64,000 bases of DNA, from contig CAWBOY010000004.1 in NCBI GenBank assembly GCA_963790585.1, forward strand, positions 806,001-870,000. The letters are read 5' to 3'. This document shows, piece by piece, positions 27,006 to 35,361 of the stretch. Origin of the DNA: CAWBOY01 sp963790585 (GTDB lineage Bacteria > Planctomycetota > Planctomycetia > Gemmatales > Gemmataceae). Within the stretch, counting starts at the first letter, position 1. Each line of letters starts with the position of its first letter. The notes below the pieces were generated by a model that was not told the origin of the DNA, did not search any database, and was given only the letters and a program-made list of their open reading frames with translations. The translations under genes and the position numbers were made by a program.

Positions 27006-27911
27006 TTACCATTCTCCTGCCCACGCGGGAGCCGGCGCCGCCTTTGGCTCTTGTTTGCTTGGGATCGCCTCATGGATCACCACCTTGCCGTCTCCATCGC
27101 GTATCTGGAGAACACCAGCCGTGGTCGCAATCGCCAGGCGCCCCTCACAGGTCCAGTCGGCCCACTGCACATCGGTCAGCACTCGATGGGTAATGCCTCG
27201 GCTCAGACTGTACGGTGCATGGCCCGGCGGCCAAGAGTGGGGATTCCCTCGGAATGCCTCAAACTTGCCGGCCACAGACAAGACAACTCGGCTGTCTCGA
27301 TCGGGCGACGGCTTCTCCATTACTACGGCACGCCACACGTCCCAGGTATCCGCCGGATCCCGCGGTGGGGTCAGGTCCGACTCCCGCCATCCGCGACGAC
27401 GCTCCGTCGCAAACTGGGCAGGCTCGGTGTGCCGCATACCGCCGACGATTGAGCGTACTTCTGCCCCGCCGACTACAGGGTCGCCTACCTCCCACACCTC
27501 GGGATCGTCTACAAAGTGCAGTCCGCGGCTCCATGTTCCAGCTTCTCGCCAGGCCGCGAGTGCCTTCAGCCACGGCAACCGCGAAATCGCCGTGTAGGTC
27601 GAGCTGGCGGGCCAGTCAGATTCGTACTTGAACGCAAAGTATGACAGCCACCTACCGTCACGGGAAAGATCGCAGCGCTGCGGGTAAAGCGTCCCACGGA
27701 ACCATGCGCCTTCCTCATACCGGCCATGCGCCAAGTCCCAGCGGCCGATTCGCCACCACTTACGCGGTCGCCGTTCAATCACCGCAGCCAATCGGGCGGC
27801 CGGGTCGGCGATGCAAAATATCCGCGGGTCGGAGTTGAGTAAGTTCATTGAGGCTGCAACAACACTCGGATCGGCTGAATGGTTTGGCGATCGAAGTGGG
27901 TCACGACTCAT
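27006..27911 (-). CDS. Hypothetical protein, possible beta-propeller fold
   Basis: The start at 27911 follows GGAGGGTAGGCGG. The 301-residue protein is Trp-rich (about 18 Trp) with blade-like segments: RCDLSRDGRWLSYFAFKY, VVLSVAGKFEAFRG, GRLAIATTAGVLQIRDGDGK. This is compatible with a small WD40/propeller-like protein. The C-terminus is Pro/Ala-rich. No family is recognised. It lies in the same-strand run of small genes between R1 copies e and f. Confidence 0.6.
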   Translation of the reverse strand: MSRDPLRSPNHSADPSVVAASMNLLNSDPRIFCIADPAARLAAVIERRPRKWWRIGRWDLAHGRYEEGAWFRGTLYPQRCDLSRDGRWLSYFAFKYESDWPASSTYTAISRLPWLKALAAWREAGTWSRGLHFVDDPEVWEVGDPVVGGAEVRSIVGGMRHTEPAQFATERRRGWRESDLTPPRDPADTWDVWRAVVMEKPSPDRDSRVVLSVAGKFEAFRGNPHSWPPGHAPYSLSRGITHRVLTDVQWADWTCEGRLAIATTAGVLQIRDGDGKVVIHEAIPSKQEPKAAPAPAWAGEW

Positions 27912-27974
27912 CCGCCTACCCTCCAGCCGTCGACAAAATCCCCGCGATCATCTCGCCGCGCGCGGCTCCTGATG

Positions 27975-28193
27975 GCCCGTGAACTTGAAGAGAGTGTCCT
28001 CATGCTGATCGCCTCGCCCCATTCTCGCTCCCGATCCAGGGAAGATCAAGACGCTCGTCCGCATCGTTGACGCGATTCGCTATACCGCCCCATTGCAGGC
28101 GCCCCGAAAACGAGACAATATCGCATTCGGCGTGCGATTGTGGCGGTTGCGTCCAATTTTGGACTGGAAGAACGACGCTGGTGATTCTTCGCG
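27975..28193. repeat. Dispersed repeat R1 (copy f)
   Basis: CCCGTGAACTTGAAGAGAG, CCCCATTCTCGCTCCCG, GAAGATCAAGACGCTCGTCC, CGAAAACGAGACAATATCGC and the tail GACGCTGGTGATTCTTCGCG are present. The tail is followed closely by ATCGGTGCGCC as in copy d. It lies upstream of the gene starting at 27911. Confidence 0.85.
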
Positions 28194-28309
28194 ATCTTTC
28201 CATCGGTGCGCCCTCCACGGTCAGCCGCAGGGGACGCCGCACGCCCTTGATGGCGGCCCAGCGCGACGGATTAAACGCTTAGGATTCGGCCTGCCTTTGC
28301 GGCCGGCGG

Positions 28310-28807
28310 CTACCTGTACTGGTACGTCTCCGGGCTGTCGGGCGTGTACGGGATGCCGTACAGCCAAACCGACGCCTGGTCGGGCCGCAGCAGGGGCCGG
28401 GACCGCCGCCCGAGCAGGCACCGCTCGGCGGCCTCGGCGAACGACGCCCCCTTGAACCAGAAGGCGTCGTGGACGCAGCTCCGGCCGAAGCACCGTCCGT
28501 CGGCGGCAATATACAACTCGCTGTGCCCGTGGTGCATCTCCGCGACCCCGACCAGCCGGGTGCCGAGCAGCCCGGCCCAGACTACGATGACCGACTCGTC
28601 CGGCCACAACTCGCGGAACGCAAGGTCGTCCGCGGAGCACTCCTCGCCGGCCTTTGTCGTGGGGGTGATGGCCAGCCCGCTGAAGGCGGCCAGGACCACG
28701 GCGGCCGGGTGGTCGGCGGGCACAGCCGCGGGCACCGCGACCCGCCGTCCGGGGTGCCAGCCCGCAGCAATGAACCGCAGCCGGACGCTCTCGGGCACAT
28801 CGACCAT
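28310..28807 (-). CDS. SUKH-3 family immunity-type protein
   Basis: ATG 28807 is chosen over the TTG at 28834 because GGAGG lies 10 bases upstream. The 165-residue protein shows the SUKH-3 pattern: VRLRFIAAGWHPGRRV, HPAAVVLAAFSGLAI, an acidic beta segment, LYIAADGRCFGR and FKGASFAEAAERCLLGR. SUKH proteins are commonly immunity proteins that neutralise contact-dependent or polymorphic toxins. No toxin gene is visible nearby, so this would be an orphan immunity gene. Confidence 0.8.
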   Translation of the reverse strand: MVDVPESVRLRFIAAGWHPGRRVAVPAAVPADHPAAVVLAAFSGLAITPTTKAGEECSADDLAFRELWPDESVIVVWAGLLGTRLVGVAEMHHGHSELYIAADGRCFGRSCVHDAFWFKGASFAEAAERCLLGRRSRPLLRPDQASVWLYGIPYTPDSPETYQYR

Positions 28808-28931
28808 CCGGTGCGCCTCCGTGGCCAACGACAAGGATAAGCTGCCGGGGCCACCTGCAAGACCTTCATGCCGCGCGAAACCAGGATGGCGGCCCCGGTC
28901 AGCTTCATCCGTTTGTTATGCGGCGATGTCC

Positions 28932-29465
28932 TTACACCGCAACCGAATCCACTGACTCCCCGATCAACCGAGCGAAGGCAGCATGCCAACAGTCGGAGTG
29001 TATTGTCGCCACCGGGTGCCCGTTTGAACAGAGAGCGTTCGCCTCGGTTCCGCCTTGATAGCCGCAACAACCGAACTTCGCCCTTGATTGCATTTGATGA
29101 CCCAAGTCCGCGACATTCACAATGAAATCGCCAGGCCGGACTATGGCAGTGGCCCCTTCTTCCGCGCTTCCGAACGTCATTCCAAAGAACTGTTGTTTCG
29201 GAATCGATTGAGTGATTCGGACAAATCTCCCAGGTTCGATCATCGCCCCTCTGATGTTGCCGGGGGCGAGCGATGATTGGTCCTCGTCGGAAAGGAAATC
29301 AGTTAGGTCACATCCGCAGGTTCGGCATACAAAAGCAAATTGCATAGTGAACCACGAAGGACCAAGCCGCATAACGCTAAGTTCAGCCGCCCCCGCCTCA
29401 GCGACCTCGTGTATCCAACCAGCGCAGCGGGCGGGGGTCGGCTGCAACGCCGGGATACTCATCAT
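28932..29465 (-). CDS. Hypothetical Cys-rich protein
   Basis: The start at 29465 (MMSIPALQPTPARC; 29462 possible) follows GTGAGG. The 177-residue protein has a CRTCGCDL knuckle, a CCGYQGG motif and a final SNGHPVATIHSDCWHAAFAR. The multiple Cys/His residues suggest a zinc-binding beta fold. Homologues recalled from other bacteria are small uncharacterised proteins next to immunity-like genes. It ends the same-strand run 24.4-29.5 kb. Confidence 0.6.
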   Translation of the reverse strand: MMSIPALQPTPARCAGWIHEVAEAGAAELSVMRLGPSWFTMQFAFVCRTCGCDLTDFLSDEDQSSLAPGNIRGAMIEPGRFVRITQSIPKQQFFGMTFGSAEEGATAIVRPGDFIVNVADLGHQMQSRAKFGCCGYQGGTEANALCSNGHPVATIHSDCWHAAFARLIGESVDSVAV

Positions 29466-29606
29466 GTCCTCACTTGGGATGGGCCGGGCCTGTCCCAGGT
29501 GATAAACGGGCTCAAGGCCTTGGCCTTGTCCCAAGCGTGGATGGCGAAGGCGTACTTCGCTTCACGTTTTGCGGGATCAGGCGCCGTCCCATTGCGGAGG
29601 AGGCTC

Positions 29607-29660
29607 ATGACACGCTTCTATCAACAACACCGATTTTACTGCGGCATCGATCTGCACGCC
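29607..29660 (+). pseudogene. IS110-family transposase N-terminal stub
   Basis: ATG at 29607 after GGAGGAGG encodes MTRFYQQHRFYCGIDLHA, the N-terminal strand of the RuvC-like (DEDD) domain including the first catalytic Asp. After 18 codons the sequence changes to the R2 repeat, so the IS was truncated by, or recombined with, R2. Confidence 0.7.
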
Positions 29661-29674
29661 AGATCCCGCCCTTC

Positions 29675-29911
29675 AAAAACGAGACATGGTCGAATTCCCC
29701 CCTTTCGCTCCGTTTCGCACGACGATTGCACCCGTCGCGTCAAAAAACCGTCTTCGGTAAACGACCCGAGGCCCCCGCAACGGAGGCCTCCGTTGATTCC
29801 TCGCTATCCCACGCCATCACGGCGTCGCCAAGCCGCCGGCTCGCGCACTGTCATCCGCAGGGCTATGTTCTCCTCCCGCACCATCGCCTTTGAGCTGCCC
29901 CAACCGCTTCA
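29675..29911. repeat. R2 repeat copy b: ATPase-gene 3' flank fragment
   Basis: It begins AAAACGAGACATGGTCGAAT and includes the GAGGCCCCCGCAACGGAGGC hairpin and CTCGCTATCCCACGCCATCA. It ends within the last codons of the ATPase coding region (CTGCCCCAACCGCTTC), after which homology stops. Confidence 0.85.
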
Positions 29912-30216
29912 CGTGCTTTCTTGCAGATGCCGTTTCGCTAATTCAAAATGGGGTCGTAGCAATCGCTGGTAGTTGAACGAAGCGAAACCGCGCGGAGGAA
30001 TGATCCAAATCCTCGTTTCCTCTTCCTTCGGAACAAGGATCCGGCTACCCTACCGGAGCATTCGGTGCCAGCACGCGCCGCGGCCGTCAGTCCAACCGGC
30101 AAGACCCTGGCGTACCCGGGTTCGGACATCACGATTAAAACTGTGCGATATTGAAACACGCAAGTATGAGGGCCGTTACGCGAGAAAATAGACAAGAACT
30201 CGACCAGGATGGATCC

Positions 30217-31167
30217 ATGCCAATTACGACAATCATCATCTACCTGAGTCTGTTGTTACTGGCGGCCCCGGTGCCACAACAACCCAAATTGCGGTGCAGT
30301 CTCGAAGGACATGAGGAATTAGTAACATCCTTAGTTTACAGTCCCGACAGTAAGACGTTGGCCTCGGGCAGTTTTGACAGGACGATCAAACTATGGAATT
30401 TGACAACCTGCAAAGTACAGGCCGCTCTCAAGACACACAAGAGCATCGTGGTATGCTTAGCGTACAGTCCGGATGGAAAAACACTTGCTACGGGAAGCTC
30501 GGGCGAGCCAATAAAGTTGTGGGACGTGGCAACCGGCAAGGAGAAGGCTACGCTTGACGGGCATACCGGCTGGGTATTGTCTGTAGCTTTCAGTCCAGAC
30601 GGCAAGACACTTGCCTCAGGATGCGACCACGGCATAATCAAGTTGTGGGACGTGGCGACGGTCAAAGAGAAGGCCACCATAAACGCGAACATTGATTTAG
30701 TGATGTGCGTTGCATAAAGTCCGGATGGCCAAATTCTGGCGTCGGGGGGGCACAACGGCACAATCAAGCTCTGGAACGCGGCGGGTGGGGAGCAAGCCAC
30801 CCTTGGCGGGCACACAGAGTCCGTGATGTGCTTGGCGTACAGCCCCGACGGTAAGACACTCGCCTCCGGAAGTACGGATGCGACGATCAAGTTGTGGGAC
30901 GCGGTAACGTACAAGGAGCAGATCACGCTCAAGGGACATTCGAAGCGGGTCAACTCCGTGGCATACAGTCCGAACGGCAAGACGCTGGCTTCCGGAAGCG
31001 ACGACGAGACCATCAAGCTGTGGAACTTGGCGGCGGAGAAGGAACAGGCGACTCTCAAAGAACACGCGGATAGTGTATGGCGTGTGGCCTTCAGTCCAGA
31101 CGGCAAAACGATGGCCTCGGCGAGCGCGAAGACAATCAACATCTGGCACGTGGAGACTGGCAAATAG
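30217..31167 (+). pseudogene. WD40-repeat secreted protein with one in-frame stop
   Basis: The start at 30217 opens a signal peptide (MPITTIIIYLSLLLLAAPVP). About seven WD40 blades of the form SLxGHxxxVxSVAYSPDGKT/LASGSxDxTIKLWD follow. One TAA at 30715-30717 stands exactly where every other blade has a TAC (Tyr of AYSPDG), and the same frame continues cleanly to 31167. So this is one gene of about 316 codons with a single nonsense change. It may be recently inactivated or a base-call error. Confidence 0.85.
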
Positions 31168-31208
31168 GAACGTCAGAAAATGAATTGGGTGGCATTGCGG
31201 AGTTGAGC

Positions 31209-31351
31209 TGAGAATGAGACATGGTCAAATTCACCCTTTACGCCACCTTTCGCACGACGTTAGCGCCTATCGCGTCCCAAAGCCCGTTCCCATAAACGAC
31301 CCGAGGCCCCCGCAACGGAGGCCTCGGTTGATTTCTCGCTATCCCACGCCA
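31209..31351. repeat. R2 repeat copy c with terminator for the ATPase gene
   Basis: It carries the AATGAGACATGGTC core and a CGAGGCC..GGCCTCG-type hairpin at 31302-31326. The hairpin would act on the minus strand as terminator of the ATPase gene. This is the parental arrangement from which copies a and b probably derive. Confidence 0.75.
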
Positions 31352-32401
31352 TCACGGCGTCGACAGACCACCCACTGGAGCACCGCTATCAGCAGGGCTA
31401 TGTTCCCCTCCCGCACCATCGCCCTTGAGCTGCCCCAACCGCTTCGTATACGCAATCCGCACGCGAGCCAAGTCGACGGCTGCCAGCAGACTCTTGACCT
31501 GCGGCGTCAACTCCCTGCCAAGGCGCTCGAGGATAGCCACCGTCTCGGCTTCTTTGAATCGCAGCGCGTAAGTCGAAGCCAGGTCCGCCGATTGCTGCAA
31601 GCGTAGCGTTTCCTGGCGCAGGATCGCCTCGGCATCCTGCTGGCCAACCTCATCATCCGTTGGCGCTACCGCCTGCGTCAAACCGAGCAACGGCAGAAGC
31701 GGCTTCGCTACCTTGTCGAAGTCGGGCCAGGAGATCGTCTGGCCCGCCAAAACACCAGTGCGGTCCTTCTCGACATGGGCAACGGGGTAGGCCGGTTTGT
31801 TCTTGGCAGGCCGGTGCGACTCGAGGCGCAACAGCACATCGGGCTCATACGCTGTCTCCCCTTCGGCACGCATGCGGAAGCCGAGGCTTTTCAGCTCCCC
31901 GCTGGATTCATCCTCGCCGTAGTCAATCCCCTGGCGCCCGCAGATCACGACGTGCAACGGCGAGGTCAACAAAAAGTGGAGCAATTCTTTATAAGGTTTT
32001 TTGATCAGAGTCCACGCGTGCATCGGGATCGACCCGATTTTCGTTTGTCGACCGGTATACGCATTGCGACAGGCGTCCCACAGGTGCGTGATCGAATCGA
32101 TCACGATTACCCCGTGACGGCTCTGGTCGAGGCTCTTCAGGGCTGAGAGCACTTCGGTGATCGATTTCGTGTGTAACACATCGAAGTCGAACGCCTGCGG
32201 ATGGGCGATCCGTTGAGGCACCTCCTGGCCATAGAAGGCGGTTCCGAATTCGGTGTCGCAGTAAGCCACACGTTTGCCGGTGTGTTGGGCCAAACCCTCG
32301 GCGATCAGCAATGACGTGAATGTCTTGCCGCTACCAGCAGGCCCATAGAGGCCCAGCTTGAGCGAAGCTTTTAGGGACTGCGGCTTCTGGAAAGATGCCA
32401 T
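31352..32401 (-). CDS. Phage-type AAA ATPase (AAA_24 family)
   Basis: The 349-residue protein has Walker A GLYGPAGSGKTFTS near residue 20, AYCDTEFG, and Walker B HGVIVIDSITHLWD near residue 98. The sensor region is LHVVICGRQGIDYGEDESSG. The C-terminal third is helical and Glu/Leu-rich. This resembles phage RecA-like/Sak4-type recombination or DNA-handling ATPases. It heads the minus-strand pair with the HARE-HTH gene (20-base gap). Two truncated copies exist at 23.6 and 29.7 kb. Confidence 0.85.
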   Translation of the reverse strand: MASFQKPQSLKASLKLGLYGPAGSGKTFTSLLIAEGLAQHTGKRVAYCDTEFGTAFYGQEVPQRIAHPQAFDFDVLHTKSITEVLSALKSLDQSRHGVIVIDSITHLWDACRNAYTGRQTKIGSIPMHAWTLIKKPYKELLHFLLTSPLHVVICGRQGIDYGEDESSGELKSLGFRMRAEGETAYEPDVLLRLESHRPAKNKPAYPVAHVEKDRTGVLAGQTISWPDFDKVAKPLLPLLGLTQAVAPTDDEVGQQDAEAILRQETLRLQQSADLASTYALRFKEAETVAILERLGRELTPQVKSLLAAVDLARVRIAYTKRLGQLKGDGAGGEHSPADSGAPVGGLSTP

Positions 32402-32421
32402 GGTGGTGGTTCCTCTGGTGG

Positions 32422-32958
32422 TTATGCCTTGAGTGTGAAGTAGCCGCGACCGGTTTTGACGAAGCGGGACTCTTCTCCGCGGGCGAGTTCGCGGAGGATA
32501 GCACTGTACAACGTGGCGGCTGGCGTCTTGCCGCCTGGGGAGCTCCAGTAATTCTTGATGGCCATCACTCCGATGAGCTCCTGGCAGGTCATCGGCTTCT
32601 TGGATTCCGCCAGGACCTTCGCGGCGGCGTCCAGGGCGCTCAGCTTCTTGCCGGCGATGTCGCTTGCGTCCTCGGACTTTGGTGTGTTTGCCAAGGCGAG
32701 CTTTACTACCGTTGGCACCTCGCTCGGTGACCTCAGCTCCACGGCATCATCATCCAGAAGCTCCAGACCTTTGCTGGCCAACTCGGCCCGCTTCCAAGTG
32801 ACCTGTTCGCCATCTTCCCACTTGATTTTCACCGATGTCGCGTTGGCCCACACGATGCGACCCTCAACGTTGTCGTCGGTAGATCGCACCCGACTCCCGA
32901 TCTTCAGTGCCGGGAGGTCTGAGGCTGCTGCACCTGGACCATTCTTCTTCCGCGTCAT
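32422..32958 (-). CDS. HARE-HTH winged-helix protein
   Basis: The 178-residue protein has an N-terminal Tudor/KOW-like beta segment (GSRVRSTDDNVEGRIVWANA..WEDGEQVTW) and a C-terminal HARE-HTH domain (LSALDAAAKVLAESKKPMTC..LIGVMAIKNYW.. to GRGYFTLKA). HARE-HTH domains occur in RNA polymerase delta, restriction enzymes and ASXL proteins and are proposed to sense modified DNA. It lies upstream of the ATPase and is divergent from the ParB-methyltransferase. Confidence 0.85.
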   Translation of the reverse strand: MTRKKNGPGAAASDLPALKIGSRVRSTDDNVEGRIVWANATSVKIKWEDGEQVTWKRAELASKGLELLDDDAVELRSPSEVPTVVKLALANTPKSEDASDIAGKKLSALDAAAKVLAESKKPMTCQELIGVMAIKNYWSSPGGKTPAATLYSAILRELARGEESRFVKTGRGYFTLKA

Positions 32959-33164
32959 GATCGTAACTCCCTATGAAACCTGTACTTGTAAAGCGGGTAT
33001 TACCCGCATGACAACACAGTTACCTCAGCTCCGAAGTCACCTGAAGGCCAGCATGCGAAATATTCGCGGATTTCCTGCGAAAAACAGCTCCGCCAATTTG
33101 CATTAGGACCATGGTTTTTAGTATTCTCTAGCATCTTTTCACCACGGAACCGAGGACCAAGAAC

Positions 33165-34511
33165 ATGCTCGTGCAACTACGACCGATCGCCTCCATTCGC
33201 CCTTACGAAAATAACCCGCGCATCAATGACGCCGCTGTCGACATGGTGGCGGCATCCATCAAGGAGTTCGGCTTCCGGCAACCGATCGTGGTGGATGAGG
33301 AAGGCGTGATTATCGTCGGGCACACGAGATTTAAGGCAGCGTTGAAGCTCGAGATGACCGAGGTGCCAGTCCATGTCGCCATTGGATTATCACCGGCCCA
33401 AGCGAAGGCCTATCGCCTGGCGGACAACCAAACGGCGACGCTGTCCCAATGGGATGATGACAAGCTGACGAACGAGTTAATCGCGTTGCAAGGAATGGAC
33501 ATGGACCTAGATCTGACAGGGTTCTCGGCCGAGGACCTGACGCGCTTGCTAGATCCGCCTACGACCGATGGGTTCACCGATCCTGATGACATCCCCGAGC
33601 CGCCGGATGAGGCCACGACCAAAGCCGGCGACTTGTGGATCCTGGGGAAGCATCGGCTCTTGTGTGGCGATTCCAGCAAACCAGCGGACGTGGATCGGTT
33701 GTTGGATGGGGCTGTGATCCATCTTGTGTCGACAGATCCGCCGTACAATGTGAAGGTGGAACCGCGCTCGAATAACGCCATCGCGGCCGGCCTTTCGTCC
33801 TTTCCAGGTACAACGCATCATCAGGGATTCGATGTCGAAAGGCACCCGGAGAAGTCAAAGCCCACCACCAAGAAGATGCGTGCGAAAGATCGACCGCTGG
33901 CTAACGATTTCGTGAGCGACGAGGAGTTCAACCGCCTACTCGCCGCGTGGTTTGGCAACCTGGCTCGTGTGTTGGTTCCTGGTGGCGGGTTCTACATTTG
34001 GGGCGGATACAGCAACTTGTCCAACTATCCCCGGGCCTTGAAGGCGTGCGGATTGTATTTCAGTCAGTCGATAGTTTGGGACAAGCAGCATCCGGTGTTG
34101 ACTCGCAAGGATTTTATGGGCGCACATGAGCAGTGTTTTTACGGTTGGCGAGAAGGCGCCGCGCATCACTTCTATGGGCCACACAACATTTCCGATCTGT
34201 GGTCCATCAAAAAAATCAGCCCACAAAGCATGATCCACCTGACTGAAAAGCCGGTCGAGCTTGCGACAAGAGCGCTGGAATACTCGTCGAAACCAGGGGA
34301 GAATGTACTGGACTTGTTTGGAGGTAGCGGTTCCACGCTTATCGCCGCCGAGCAGACGGGTCGCAAGGCTTTCCTGATGGAGTTGGATCCTCCTTACTGC
34401 GACGTCATCATTGAACGATGGGAAAAGTTTACCGGCAAGCAGGCGATCCACGCCGAGACAGGCGAACCGTTCGTGAAGAAGCCGGTCGTGGTGACGAAAG
34501 CGGAGTCCTAA
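33165..34511 (+). CDS. ParB-domain DNA methyltransferase (phage type)
   Basis: The 448-residue protein has an N-terminal ParB/Srx-like domain (PYENNPRINDAAVDMVAASI, GVIIVGHTRFKAALKLEM) fused to a class-beta N6-adenine or N4-cytosine methyltransferase. Motif IV DPPYNV is near residue 193 and motif I VLDLFGGSGSTLIAAEQTGR is near the C-terminus. Such orphan methylases are common in phages and integrative elements and may protect the element from restriction. A GAGG ribosome site precedes it. It heads a plus-strand operon to 36744. Confidence 0.92.
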   Translation: MLVQLRPIASIRPYENNPRINDAAVDMVAASIKEFGFRQPIVVDEEGVIIVGHTRFKAALKLEMTEVPVHVAIGLSPAQAKAYRLADNQTATLSQWDDDKLTNELIALQGMDMDLDLTGFSAEDLTRLLDPPTTDGFTDPDDIPEPPDEATTKAGDLWILGKHRLLCGDSSKPADVDRLLDGAVIHLVSTDPPYNVKVEPRSNNAIAAGLSSFPGTTHHQGFDVERHPEKSKPTTKKMRAKDRPLANDFVSDEEFNRLLAAWFGNLARVLVPGGGFYIWGGYSNLSNYPRALKACGLYFSQSIVWDKQHPVLTRKDFMGAHEQCFYGWREGAAHHFYGPHNISDLWSIKKISPQSMIHLTEKPVELATRALEYSSKPGENVLDLFGGSGSTLIAAEQTGRKAFLMELDPPYCDVIIERWEKFTGKQAIHAETGEPFVKKPVVVTKAES

Positions 34512-34574
34512 CGCGGTACCTGCAGTCCTTACGCCTGGAACGACGCAATCGGGCAAAGAAAGGAGGTCGCCAAG

Positions 34575-34946
34575 ATGAATGCTGGCAAGCAGGCAAAAGA
34601 TGAGAGCGCCATCTTGGCCCTTGCCTGCGGAGCCAGCGTCGAGACTGCAGCGCAGAAGGCCGGTATCAGCAAACGCACGCTTCAACGCCGGATGGCTGAT
34701 CCGGAATTTCGCCGCCAGATCCAGGTTGCTCGCGGTGACATGGTGCAGCGAAACTCGGGTACGTTGACGGCGGCGGGAACAGAGGCCGTGAAGACTCTCC
34801 TGGATCTGGTCAAACCAGTGAACGCCGGAGCCGTGCGACTGGGCGCGGCTCGAACGATATTGGAGATCGGCGTCAAATTCCGCGAAGTTGCGGACTTCGA
34901 GGAACGCCTGGCGACCCTGGAGCAGCAGGCCTTGGAATCAGCATGA
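34575..34946 (+). CDS. Homeodomain-like HTH protein, possible terminase-small-subunit-like
   Basis: The 123-residue protein follows a canonical AAGGAGGT. It has an N-terminal HTH (GASVETAAQKAGISKRTLQRRM) and a helical remainder ending in a coiled coil (EERLATLEQQAL). It resembles phage small terminase or other HTH accessory proteins. There is no large terminase in the window, so packaging is not supported. Confidence 0.65.
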   Translation: MNAGKQAKDESAILALACGASVETAAQKAGISKRTLQRRMADPEFRRQIQVARGDMVQRNSGTLTAAGTEAVKTLLDLVKPVNAGAVRLGAARTILEIGVKFREVADFEERLATLEQQALESA

Positions 34947-34967
34947 GCCCTTGATGGCGTGGACGAC

Positions 34968-35270
34968 ATGAAACTTCACCGACGGCTGCGAGAACTTCAG
35001 ATGGCGTTCCCTCGTAAGGAGGGGCAGCCTGGCGATTCCATTGCCCGACCTCCGACCGTCTCAATGCGGACACCGGCGGACATTCTTAAGCTGCTCGAAC
35101 AGTTGACTGCTGCTGTGCTGGCGGATCCGTACGCCGAAGCAGCGACCAAGGCCCGCGCCGTGGGGCATCTTGCCGCATTAGCCCTGAAGGCCATCGAGGT
35201 CGACCACCTTAGGGCCCGATTGGAGCTTCTGGAGGCAGTCTTCAAGACGCGACCACGAGAGGCCGAGTAA
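34968..35270 (+). CDS. Small helical hypothetical protein
   Basis: About 100 residues (MKLHRRLRELQMAFP; a GTG at 34959 is an alternative start). It is predicted wholly helical, with VDHLRARLELLEAVF at the C-terminus. It sits 21 bases after the HTH gene, whose C-terminus has a similar EERLATLEQQ coiled coil, so the two may interact. No family is recognised. Confidence 0.55.
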   Translation: MKLHRRLRELQMAFPRKEGQPGDSIARPPTVSMRTPADILKLLEQLTAAVLADPYAEAATKARAVGHLAALALKAIEVDHLRARLELLEAVFKTRPREAE

Positions 35271-35361
35271 TGATCATGACTACAGATGAACCCAGTTGGA
35301 CGATAAGGCGTCGCATCATTGCGAGCGCGAGTGGCCGAGGTCGAACACGGAGGAACGGACG

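Noticed and set aside
30336..31163. Minus-strand frame of 275 codons opposite the WD40 gene
   Set aside because: Shadow of the repetitive WD40 coding strand; its repeats mirror the blades.
34575..34946. Evidence for a complete prophage (terminase small subunit)
   Set aside because: No large terminase, portal, capsid or tail genes occur in the window; the HTH protein alone is not enough.
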